DNA of 64,000 bases from NCBI GenBank assembly GCA_944392655.1, contig CALXXL010000004.1, forward strand, positions 107,634-171,633, in the 5' to 3' direction. The first letter of the stretch is position 1; the number at the start of each line of letters is the position of its first letter. Below, one piece after another: positions 8,319-15,139 of this stretch. Source of the DNA: an uncultured Victivallaceae bacterium. Its GTDB lineage: Bacteria; Verrucomicrobiota; Lentisphaeria; Victivallales; Victivallaceae. Under the pieces are notes generated by a model. That model ran no database searches, was not told the DNA's origin, and saw only the letters and a program-made list of their open reading frames with translations. Position numbers and translations under genes: made by a program.

Positions 8319-9134
8319 ATGAAGCGCAGTATTATAGAGATAGATGAAGAGAAGTGCAATGGTTGCGGGAAATGCATACCGAATTGTCCGGAAGGTGCGT
8401 TGCAGATAATTGATGGAAAAGCGCGTTTGATAAGCGATCTTTTCTGTGATGGGCTGGGGGCGTGCGTAGGCGAGTGTCCGCTTGGTGCAATCCGTACGGT
8501 TGAGCGTGAAGCCGAACCATACGATGAGCGCAAAGTGATGGCGAACATAGTAAAGCAGGGTGCGAACACGATTGCGGCACATCTCAAACATCTGAAATCG
8601 CATGGGGAATTAAAGCTCTACAATATTGCAGTGGAATATTTAAAGGAGCACTCTATTCCGGTGCCTGATCTGGATGGCGGCAAACTTCCCTGCGGTTGTC
8701 CCGGAACGCTGGCGAAACTGCTGAAGCGTGATGTCCCGAAGGTGGAGGATCTTGGTGGAGGCGCCTCTGCGTTGCGTCAGTGGCCGGTGCAGTTAAAGCT
8801 GTTGAATCCCATGGCGGAGTATTTTGACGATGCGGAACTGTTGATATCAGCGGATTGTGTAGCACACGCCTATGGGGCATTCCACCGGGATCTGCTGGCA
8901 GGCAGGATACTGGTAGTCTTCTGTCCCAAGCTGGACAGTGATCTTGAGAGCTATGTCGAAAAGTTGGCTCAGATATTTACAAATCACAATATCCGTTCAA
9001 TAACGGTTGCCCGTATGACAGTTCCCTGTTGTGGCGGAACAGTTGCGATAGTAGAGAAGGCCTTGGAGCGTGCGGGAAAGAAAATTCCATTGACTGTGCG
9101 TACAGTTGGTTTGAATGGTGAAATGGAGGATTGA
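8319..9134 (+). CDS. 4Fe-4S ferredoxin-type iron-sulfur protein
   Basis: A 271-residue cytoplasmic protein with an N-terminal ferredoxin domain. The first cluster motif is complete (Cys13, 16, 19, 23 in CNGCGKCIPNCP). The second is CDGLGACVGECP (Cys43, 49, 53), which lacks one of the four usual cysteines; this CDGLGAC form is known in this protein family. The larger C-terminal part has further conserved-looking cysteines (CGCPG, SADCVAHAYG, VVFCPKLD, CCGG) and may bind another cofactor. It follows the TetR gene by 3 bases with a strong AAGGAGG site. It probably transfers electrons in an undefined reaction; partner unknown. Confidence 0.8.
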   Translation: MKRSIIEIDEEKCNGCGKCIPNCPEGALQIIDGKARLISDLFCDGLGACVGECPLGAIRTVEREAEPYDERKVMANIVKQGANTIAAHLKHLKSHGELKLYNIAVEYLKEHSIPVPDLDGGKLPCGCPGTLAKLLKRDVPKVEDLGGGASALRQWPVQLKLLNPMAEYFDDAELLISADCVAHAYGAFHRDLLAGRILVVFCPKLDSDLESYVEKLAQIFTNHNIRSITVARMTVPCCGGTVAIVEKALERAGKKIPLTVRTVGLNGEMED

Positions 9135-9412
9135 TGATGTGGGCAGGCAAAAAGGATATTATTCTAACGGTGGTGGAGCGTCGCGGGGAGTGTGGCTGTC
9201 ATCATGGTCATAAGGTGGGTGACAGCTTCAGTTTTGAGCGTGATCGCGGCCGGCTGTGTCCGATGGCGCTGCATGTAGCGTTTCCCTATATAGATATACT
9301 GCGTTATGGGGGTACGCCGCCCTGTTCGCGTAGAGACGGGCGTCTGCTATTCTCCTGTCCGGACACGGATGTATTGAATATCTTTGAGCTGACGGTAAAA
9401 GAGTCGGAATAA
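9134..9412 (+). CDS. TIGR04076 family small protein
   Basis: A 92-residue protein resembling the TIGR04076 family of short proteins found beside ferredoxin-like genes. It shows CGCHHGHKVGDSF, LCPMALHVAFPYI and a C-terminal SCPDTDVLNIFEL. The conserved Cys and His residues suggest metal binding. GGAGGA lies upstream; the ATG at 9134 overlaps the stop of the ferredoxin gene by one base, and the ATG at 9137 has better spacing. Function unknown. Co-transcription with the iron-sulfur protein suggests that they act together. Confidence 0.7.
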   Translation: MMWAGKKDIILTVVERRGECGCHHGHKVGDSFSFERDRGRLCPMALHVAFPYIDILRYGGTPPCSRRDGRLLFSCPDTDVLNIFELTVKESE

Positions 9413-9545
9413 GAATTTCCATTAAAACTTGCGGGGATGCGGAAATCATTCCCGCTTTTTTATTGGTGAGTTTTCCGGCATTTTTGCTCTTGCAGTAAGC
9501 TGATGCCCCGTACGTCCTTTACCCCGTATTTTCCTTACTGACACA

Positions 9546-9655
9546 AAAGCCTCCCCTGACAGGAGGCTTTAAAAGTTATAAGCTGGCGGATTCTCTTTCC
9601 AACAAAAAAAAGCCCCCCTGACAGGGGGGCTTGAAAGTTATAAGATGGTGGATCC
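9546..9655. repeat. Tandem duplication of tRNA 3' tail plus hairpin
   Basis: Two copies of a unit of about 45 bases start at 9548 and 9611. Each has a GCC(T/C)CC...GG(A/G)GGC hairpin with loop core CTGACA, then a GTTATAAG string and a TGG(C/T)GGAT end. In the second copy that end is the 3' terminus of the tRNA gene. In the first copy it matches a tRNA 3' end (ATCCGCCA on the minus strand) without a tRNA body. The first hairpin (stem 9546-9554 with 9562-9570) also has a short T-run on the minus side. It looks like the remains of a duplicated or lost second tRNA gene. Confidence 0.7.
9604..9631 (-). terminator. Rho-independent terminator of the tRNA gene
   Basis: On the minus strand a perfect AGCCCCCC/GGGGGGCT stem with a 5-base loop is followed by a run of T residues. 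It begins 15 bases after the CCA end of the tRNA. Confidence 0.88.
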
Positions 9656-9722
9656 GGACGGACTTGAACCGCCGACCCGGAGATTATGAGTCACCTGCTC
9701 TAACCGACTGAGCTACGGATCC
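9646..9722 (-). tRNA. tRNA-Met (CAT anticodon)
   Basis: The minus strand folds as a full 77-base cloverleaf. The acceptor stem GGATCCG pairs with CGGATCC, the D arm starts GCTCAG, the anticodon loop is CTCATAA with anticodon CAT, the T arm contains GGTTCAAGTCC, and an encoded CCA follows discriminator A. Acceptor base pair 1-72 is G-C, so it is an elongator-type tRNA, not the initiator. The anticodon stem has one T-T mismatch. A CAT tRNA could also be the tRNA-Ile whose anticodon C is modified to lysidine; the general resemblance to tRNA-Met favours methionine. Confidence 0.93.
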
Positions 9723-9786
9723 AACGCTTGTATAATGTAGGTGCTTTGTCAAAAAAAACAAATGAAAAAACATAAAAAAATTGATT

Positions 9787-10209
9787 TTATCTTGGTTTTA
9801 TGGCGCGGAAACAGTGCTGATGGTGAAAGATTTTAACCGGGCGTCGTTTATTCATCCATACCTCAATAAGGTCGAAGCGGTGCGGAATATCTTTATCGGC
9901 GAATATTTTCCACAGGAATTTCTCTGCTCCGAAGCGTATTCTTTTAATCTGTTTCGGGCGCAGATTGGTGCGTGGCGGGGTTGCCTTTGGGGTTACTCTT
10001 TTGGATTTGACCTCAACGAAGACGAGCATAAAACCGTCGCGGGCGACGATATCCAGTTCTCCCTTGCCCTCTTTCCAGTTCCGGCATATTATGGAGAATC
10101 CTTTACTTTTCAGCATTTCCGCGGCATATTTCTCACCGGTTCTGCCGAGGCGGATATGTGCGGCTCGGCCGGAACTGAAAATGCTTTTCAGTTTACTGTT
10201 TATCTTCAT
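9787..10209 (-). CDS. yraN: YraN/UPF0102 family endonuclease-like protein
   Basis: A 140-residue member of UPF0102, a small restriction-endonuclease-like fold. The hallmarks are present: GRTGEKYAAEMLKSKGF, then NWKEGKGELDIVARDG and VFVEVKSKR, which carry the E...D...ExK metal-binding pattern of PD-(D/E)xK nucleases. The cellular role is unsettled in the family; a link with DNA processing or recombination is often assumed. It is the last gene of the rnhC operon, its start overlapping the upstream YeeE-like gene by 17 bases. Confidence 0.88.
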   Translation of the reverse strand: MKINSKLKSIFSSGRAAHIRLGRTGEKYAAEMLKSKGFSIICRNWKEGKGELDIVARDGFMLVFVEVKSKRVTPKATPPRTNLRPKQIKRIRFGAEKFLWKIFADKDIPHRFDLIEVWMNKRRPVKIFHHQHCFRAIKPR

Positions 10210-10765
10210 TTTCCGGGAGCAGAACCTGAACGATGGTAATTACGACCACGGCTCCAACGGCGATAATCCACACAATATTGGTAAGGCCGAAAGCCTCCTG
10301 AGCGAGAGCCGGTTCCGGCATAGCCTTGCCCCAGTTCCATGGCGGAGCGACAATTTTCTCAAAGATTCTCTTGGCCGGCACAGCCAGGAACATGCCAATC
10401 AAAGTCCATATCAGATACAGTCTTCCGGCGCCGAAAGATGCGATTGCGCTTGCGGGCATGATGCCAGCGGCTGCGAATCCGATACCGGAAAGCACTCCGC
10501 CCAGGATAACGGAGTAGAGATAAGTTGGTACTGCGTTGATATGTACCAGTCCGTATCTGGCGGCGAAATAGAAACCGACAGTAGCGAAAGCGACCGTCAT
10601 CAAAGCGATTTTGATCAATCTCCCGCTTTTCAGTGTAAAGAATCTCACGCAGCTTTTTTCCCAGGTAAAATCTGCTTTTACGAGGGTAAATCCCAGGATA
10701 AGTCCGAGAATGATAGCCACGCCGAGTCCGGAGTTGCCGTCGAGAGCCAGAGGCTGTGTATTCAT
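10193..10765 (-). CDS. YeeE/YedE-type membrane protein, C-terminal half type
   Basis: A 190-residue membrane protein with about five hydrophobic segments, similar to the YeeE/YedE (sulfur-compound transport, DUF395) family. The segment GGVLSGIGFAAAGIMPASA matches the family's GIGF-LAG-CPG block, but the usual cysteine of that block is methionine here. It overlaps the preceding YeeE-like gene by 4 bases (ATGA), so the two likely form one transporter from two polypeptides. The proposed substrate class (thiosulfate or another sulfur or selenium species) comes from the family and is uncertain, given the missing cysteine. Confidence 0.72.
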   Translation of the reverse strand: MNTQPLALDGNSGLGVAIILGLILGFTLVKADFTWEKSCVRFFTLKSGRLIKIALMTVAFATVGFYFAARYGLVHINAVPTYLYSVILGGVLSGIGFAAAGIMPASAIASFGAGRLYLIWTLIGMFLAVPAKRIFEKIVAPPWNWGKAMPEPALAQEAFGLTNIVWIIAVGAVVVITIVQVLLPENEDKQ

Positions 10766-11283
10766 GATTTTGCCTCCTCTTTTTCCTGTGAATCTGTCTT
10801 ATCGTCGGCGCGCTGTTCGGCGGCGTTCTGCCAGAAGCTGAGGATCAGATGTGCAGCGAGGAACGCGCATCCCAGATATATCCATGATCCGAGAGACAAC
10901 TGGAACGCGGAGACGATATGCCCGAGGACGATATCACCGGCGACCATTCCTCCGAACATGATAAGGAATCCTCCGAGGAGTCCACACGGTATGGTCATGG
11001 AAGTGCCGACTCTGGGTGAAAATATCTGGAACCGTATTTTCTTGCTGCACATAGCTCCGAGGAGACCTCCTGCGATGATCCCGGCGAGGAATCCGGTGGA
11101 GTAGCTCAAAGGCGGAGGGTTGTATATTTTGGTTTCGATAGTCTGTTCTCCGTATTGTGAAACTTCGGAGATGCCCTGCTGCATAAATACGGGCGAATCG
11201 AGCAGATAGAGGTGTGCGAGGAATATTATGGCGAATACAGCTGCGCAGACATAGAAAGGCCATCTTGCGGTAAGGAATCTCAT
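10762..11283 (-). CDS. YeeE/YedE-type membrane protein, N-terminal half type
   Basis: A 173-residue membrane protein. An N-terminal signal-anchor (residues 8-28) is followed by a periplasmic loop of about 40 residues. Then come GFLAGIIAGGLLGAMC and GLLGGFLIMFGGMVAGD, typical of the first half of YeeE/YedE proteins, and a polar charged tail. The start overlaps the stop of rnhC by 4 bases and its own stop overlaps the next YeeE-like gene by 4 bases. The two genes probably encode complementary halves of one channel-like transporter. No TusA-like partner is adjacent. Confidence 0.68.
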   Translation of the reverse strand: MRFLTARWPFYVCAAVFAIIFLAHLYLLDSPVFMQQGISEVSQYGEQTIETKIYNPPPLSYSTGFLAGIIAGGLLGAMCSKKIRFQIFSPRVGTSMTIPCGLLGGFLIMFGGMVAGDIVLGHIVSAFQLSLGSWIYLGCAFLAAHLILSFWQNAAEQRADDKTDSQEKEEAKS

Positions 11284-12221
11284 AAATCCGCCTCCCCGTT
11301 GGTATTTCCGGCAACAACGCTGTAATTTTTAAAATGGAGTTTGGCGACTTTGCCGAGGAAGTCAATGCCATGTTTTTCTTTAATAACTTTTGCGCATTCG
11401 GTTGCGTTATGACCGCCGCCTCTGGGGAGTTCGCATTCGGCGATGCGGCTTAACTTCTCCATATTTTTAAGGAATCCCTCGCGTGCGAGTATACTTGCGG
11501 CGGCCACGGCCACGTCGCTTTCGGCGCGTACTTGCTGATCGAGCTGAATAGTTTTGCCTTTCTGCATCAGCGCGCGTTTGATAAGAGATTCGTCGGCGAA
11601 TTTATCGGATAACATTCTGGGGCATTCCGGGGCGAGTTCGAGCAGGTTTTCGATCACTCTGGCGTGTCCCCATGCGAGCAGCCGGTTCAGATTTCCCATG
11701 GATGAATAGAGGCGGTTGTATGCTTCGGGGCCGATGGTAACGACGGCGTATTTCTGAGGGATAACGGCTCTTATTCCGGCCGCGGCGGTATAAATTTTCT
11801 TAGTTGACTTAATCAACTTGGAATCTTTCACGCCTAATTTTATAAGCTCCACTGCCTGTTTTTTATCGACGCATGCTCCGGCGATAACGAGTGGGCCGAA
11901 GAAGTCGCCCTTGCCGCTTTCGTCGATGCCGCCGTGGAACTGGTAGTCATCCTGGATCAGATTTTCGTCCGGGGTATTGAAGTGGAATTCGCCGAGGATA
12001 TCCGGTTCGAGTACGAACTGGATAAAATCGGGAGCGTTTTTCCCCTGAATGGTCAAAGCGCCGCTCTGATATGCGACGATGGATAATTTATCTCCTTTAA
12101 CCTTCCAGTGAGCGTATGGAGCGGCTCCGAACTCCCACCCGCGGTTGCGGCAATACTCCTCCAGCCGCGTCCGTTGTGCGTCGTTGATTTTAAAGCTCTG
12201 ATTTTTTCCTGATTCAGGCAT
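11280..12221 (-). CDS. rnhC: Ribonuclease HIII
   Basis: Cleaves the RNA strand of RNA-DNA hybrids in the cytoplasm. At 313 residues it has the type III layout: an N-terminal TBP-like domain of about 90 residues, then the catalytic domain opening with GGIDESGKGDFFG (Asp100, Glu101 as metal ligands). Further active-site blocks include GVKDSKLI, ARVIENLLEL and the later DVAVAAASILARE. Its start overlaps the end of prfB by 8 bases. It leads into the YeeE-like pair and yraN, making a five-gene minus-strand operon. Confidence 0.95.
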   Translation of the reverse strand: MPESGKNQSFKINDAQRTRLEEYCRNRGWEFGAAPYAHWKVKGDKLSIVAYQSGALTIQGKNAPDFIQFVLEPDILGEFHFNTPDENLIQDDYQFHGGIDESGKGDFFGPLVIAGACVDKKQAVELIKLGVKDSKLIKSTKKIYTAAAGIRAVIPQKYAVVTIGPEAYNRLYSSMGNLNRLLAWGHARVIENLLELAPECPRMLSDKFADESLIKRALMQKGKTIQLDQQVRAESDVAVAAASILAREGFLKNMEKLSRIAECELPRGGGHNATECAKVIKEKHGIDFLGKVAKLHFKNYSVVAGNTNGEADL

Positions 12222-13314
12222 TTAGTGTTGCGCTTCGCAAAAATGCTTCAATAAACATATCGATTTCGCCGTCGAGAACTGCGCCGGTATTGCCTGTTTC
12301 GGCTCCGGTCCGCAGGTCTTTAACCATCTGATATGGTTGCAGGACGTATGATCTTATCTGGCTGCCCCATCCGTTTTCCGACTGTTCTCCGCGGAGACCG
12401 GCGGCCTCCTGGCGTCGTTTTTCCTCTTCCATGGCGTACAGTTTAGCCTGGAGCATTTTCATAGCGGTCGCGCGGTTTTTATGCTGAGAGCGTTCATTCT
12501 GGCAGCATACGACTACGCCGGTTGGGAGGTGTGTTATGCGTACGGCGCTGTCGGTGGTATTAACGTGCTGACCTCCGGCGCCGCTTGATCTGTAGGTGTC
12601 GATGCGCAGATCTTTCTCATCGATTTCGATATCGATATCGTCGTCGAGTTCGGGGAACTCTTCGACGGAGGAGAAGGAGGTATGTCTTCTTGCGTTGCTG
12701 TCGAACGGCGATATGCGTACGAGGCGGTGTACGCCGCGTTCGGAGCGCAGATATCCATATGCGAATTCGCCGGTAACTCTCAAGGTAACGCTTTTAACAC
12801 CGGCCTCTTCGCCTGGCTGCATATCGATAATTTCGTCTTTCCACCCTTTACGTTCAAAGAATCTGCGATACATACGCAGCAGCATGGAGGCCCAGTCGCA
12901 GGACTCGGTGCCGCCTGCGCCGGCGTGAATGGTAACGTATGCGTTAGCGTGGTCGAACTTGCCGGAGAGGAAGCTGATAATTTCGATATCCGAGATCTCC
13001 TTTTCGAGTTTCTGAGCGGATTCATCGGCTTCCTGGAGCAGCGATTCGTCCTCGTTGGCGAGTTCGGCGAGGGCATAAAAGTCTTCGGCGTCGGCTGCGA
13101 GTTTATCGAACGGCTGGATAAGGTTGCGGCAGCTGCTCAAAGCAGCCATAAGGTTCTGAGCTTCCTCTTTGCGGTCCCAGAAATCGGGTGCGGCCATTTT
13201 CGCTTCGATTTCGGCCATTTCGCGCCGTTTTTCGTCGATATGTAAAAAATCCTTCAGCGTCTGGAGTCGTTTTTTCAGCTCATCGGCGAAGGTATTAAGT
13301 TCATCAAAAGTCAT
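12214..13314 (-). CDS. prfB: Peptide chain release factor 2
   Basis: RF2 recognises UGA and UAA stop codons and triggers peptide release. The SPF tripeptide that sets UGA specificity is at residues 202-204, and the GGQ motif that reaches the peptidyl-transferase centre is at 247-249 (SSGAGGQHVN). The length of 366 residues is normal. In many bacteria prfB carries an in-frame UGA and a programmed +1 frameshift near codon 25. Here that region (DFLHIDEKR) is one uninterrupted frame, so the autoregulatory frameshift is absent. The ribosome binding site is weak. rnhC follows with an 8-base overlap. Confidence 0.97.
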   Translation of the reverse strand: MTFDELNTFADELKKRLQTLKDFLHIDEKRREMAEIEAKMAAPDFWDRKEEAQNLMAALSSCRNLIQPFDKLAADAEDFYALAELANEDESLLQEADESAQKLEKEISDIEIISFLSGKFDHANAYVTIHAGAGGTESCDWASMLLRMYRRFFERKGWKDEIIDMQPGEEAGVKSVTLRVTGEFAYGYLRSERGVHRLVRISPFDSNARRHTSFSSVEEFPELDDDIDIEIDEKDLRIDTYRSSGAGGQHVNTTDSAVRITHLPTGVVVCCQNERSQHKNRATAMKMLQAKLYAMEEEKRRQEAAGLRGEQSENGWGSQIRSYVLQPYQMVKDLRTGAETGNTGAVLDGEIDMFIEAFLRSATLNA

Positions 13315-13379
13315 ATTTCAATCCGTTTTTATAATATCTAAGAGTTACGGCAGATAATCTAGCATGAAATGGCTGAAAA

Positions 13380-14588
13380 TCAAGAGTTATTTACTGCAAC
13401 CATAAGACCTTTCAGGTAACTGCTTTCCGGATGGTTGAGGGCGATGGGGTGATCGGCGTCCTGAGCCAGTCGGCGCAGTATGACTGCGTCCCTGCCGGAA
13501 TCGAGAGCCGCGTCGAAGGTGATTTTGGTAAAAAGCTCCTGAGAAACCAGTCCCGAGCATGAGAAAGTAAAAATAATTCCTCCCGGGTTAAGGAGTTTAA
13601 AAGCCCGCATAGCCAGCTCTTTGTAAGCCCGGCATCCCTTTATGAGGTGATATTTTGAGTCGACGAGTTTCGGTGGATCCAGAATGATCATATCGAAGAA
13701 CTTTTTATCTTTCTCATACTGCCGCATGAGTTCGAATACGTCGGCTCTGGTATTACGGAATTTTGCTTCCGGGATCTGGTTGAGATTCATATTCCGCCGT
13801 GCGGTCTCCAGCGCCGGAGCGCTGGAGTCGACATTTTCCACGAAAGCGGCCTGAGCGGTTGCTGCTGCTGCTGCGAAACCTCCGGTATAGGAGAACAGGT
13901 TGAGAACGGTTCTGTCTTTGGCAAACATTGCGGCGGTTTTGCGATTAAGTCTCTGGTCGAAATAGAATCCGGTTTTGTGGCCGTGTACTACATCGGCGGC
14001 GAGCCGCCACTCATATTCGCTGATAATGATTTCAGGGGGAGGATTTTCGCCGTATATGACGCCCTGGCGCATGGGCAGTCCCTCTTTCCGGCGCACGTCG
14101 GCGTCGGAGCGTTCATAAATGCCTTTAATATCGGGGAACAGGTCGAGGAGTGCGCCGACGATCTCATCTTTCATCATATCTGCCGGAGCGCTCAAAAGCT
14201 GGATTACCAGGAAATCGTTGTAGAGGTCGATGATGATCCCCGGGAGGGCGTCGCCTTCAGCGGCGACGAGCCGGTATGCCGAGGCGCATTGAGGAATCAT
14301 TGCACTCTGCCGGAGCTGATATGCGGCGGCGATTTTGCGCCGGAAGAATGCGCGGTTGATCTTTTCCTGGAGGAAGCTCCACACCTTTGCGGATATCTGT
14401 GATTTGGGAGAATATCCTGCCACGGCGAGGAATTCGCCCCTGTCGCTGACGACATTGACTGCTGCGGCCGGTTTATCAGCCTCCTGCGGTGGTTGTGCGA
14501 TAGCGCCGGAGAACACCCAGAAGTTACGGAGTTTAAGAGATTTCTCTCTTCCCGGCTTTAATCTGATTTCGGTATTATTATTGGGCAT
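13380..14588 (-). CDS. rlmI: Class I rRNA methyltransferase, RlmI-like
   Basis: A SAM-dependent methyltransferase of 402 residues. The N-terminal part resembles a PUA RNA-binding domain. The middle carries YRLVAAEGDALPGIIIDLYN, typical of RlmI/YccW proteins, and the C-terminal Rossmann domain has VLNLFSYTGGFAAAAA (SAM loop) and DMIILDPPKLVDSK (catalytic DPPK). RlmI methylates C1962 of 23S rRNA to m5C in E. coli; the same target here is inference. It sits 6 bases upstream of its start from the lipocalin stop on the same strand, so the two are probably co-transcribed. Confidence 0.85.
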   Translation of the reverse strand: MPNNNTEIRLKPGREKSLKLRNFWVFSGAIAQPPQEADKPAAAVNVVSDRGEFLAVAGYSPKSQISAKVWSFLQEKINRAFFRRKIAAAYQLRQSAMIPQCASAYRLVAAEGDALPGIIIDLYNDFLVIQLLSAPADMMKDEIVGALLDLFPDIKGIYERSDADVRRKEGLPMRQGVIYGENPPPEIIISEYEWRLAADVVHGHKTGFYFDQRLNRKTAAMFAKDRTVLNLFSYTGGFAAAAATAQAAFVENVDSSAPALETARRNMNLNQIPEAKFRNTRADVFELMRQYEKDKKFFDMIILDPPKLVDSKYHLIKGCRAYKELAMRAFKLLNPGGIIFTFSCSGLVSQELFTKITFDAALDSGRDAVILRRLAQDADHPIALNHPESSYLKGLMVAVNNS

Positions 14589-14594
14589 AATTAT

Positions 14595-15128
14595 TTACTC
14601 TTGGTCAAAGATGGCGTTATATACGCGCAGATTCTCCTGTTGTTCAACTGCTTCCAGTTCAGCATCTGGGAGAACGGCGCGAGCGGCGTCGATAAGATAT
14701 TCGGGAATTTCGCCATTATCCGCCGGTTTGCGTGAAAGGATCCACAATTCATCATTGCGTTCATTATAAATCACGGTTTCCCGGTAATCCCGGTCGAGGT
14801 ATACGATATAACACTTCCCGGCGTTAAAAATGCTGTTTTTCATGTCAAACACCCCGGTATCCGGGTCATTGAATTTGAGTGAACCTGACTGAGTCCGGTT
14901 TTTCCCGTCAATAATTTCGCGGCGTTGGAATTCGATTTTGCCATTGGGCATACATTCGAAGTTGAACCTTGTTTCGGTGGCGTTTCCGGCTGGATGCCCG
15001 GCGATTTTGTACCATACGCCGCAGAATTTTGCCGCGTCGAATGGTGTAACGGGCTGGATATTGTTATTGGTGGTACATCCGCAGAGAATGATTGCGGCGG
15101 AGATCAAAGCCGGAATGAATCTGAACAT
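14595..15128 (-). CDS. Bacterial lipocalin (Blc-like lipoprotein)
   Basis: A 177-residue outer-membrane lipoprotein of the Blc type. A lipobox ends the signal sequence (IILCGC, lipidated Cys about residue 18). The lipocalin signature follows: FCGVWYKIAGHP (the GxW motif), then YIVYLDRDYRETVIYNER and LWILSRKP, typical of Blc. The family binds fatty acids or lysophospholipids and is linked to envelope maintenance. It lies between comEC (12 bases upstream) and the methyltransferase on the same strand. Confidence 0.88.
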   Translation of the reverse strand: MFRFIPALISAAIILCGCTTNNNIQPVTPFDAAKFCGVWYKIAGHPAGNATETRFNFECMPNGKIEFQRREIIDGKNRTQSGSLKFNDPDTGVFDMKNSIFNAGKCYIVYLDRDYRETVIYNERNDELWILSRKPADNGEIPEYLIDAARAVLPDAELEAVEQQENLRVYNAIFDQE

Positions 15129-15139
15129 ATTTCACCTCT

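Noticed and set aside
9965..11104. Plus-strand open frame of 379 codons opposite yraN and the YeeE-like genes
   Set aside because: Shadow of three overlapping minus-strand genes with clear membrane or nuclease signatures.
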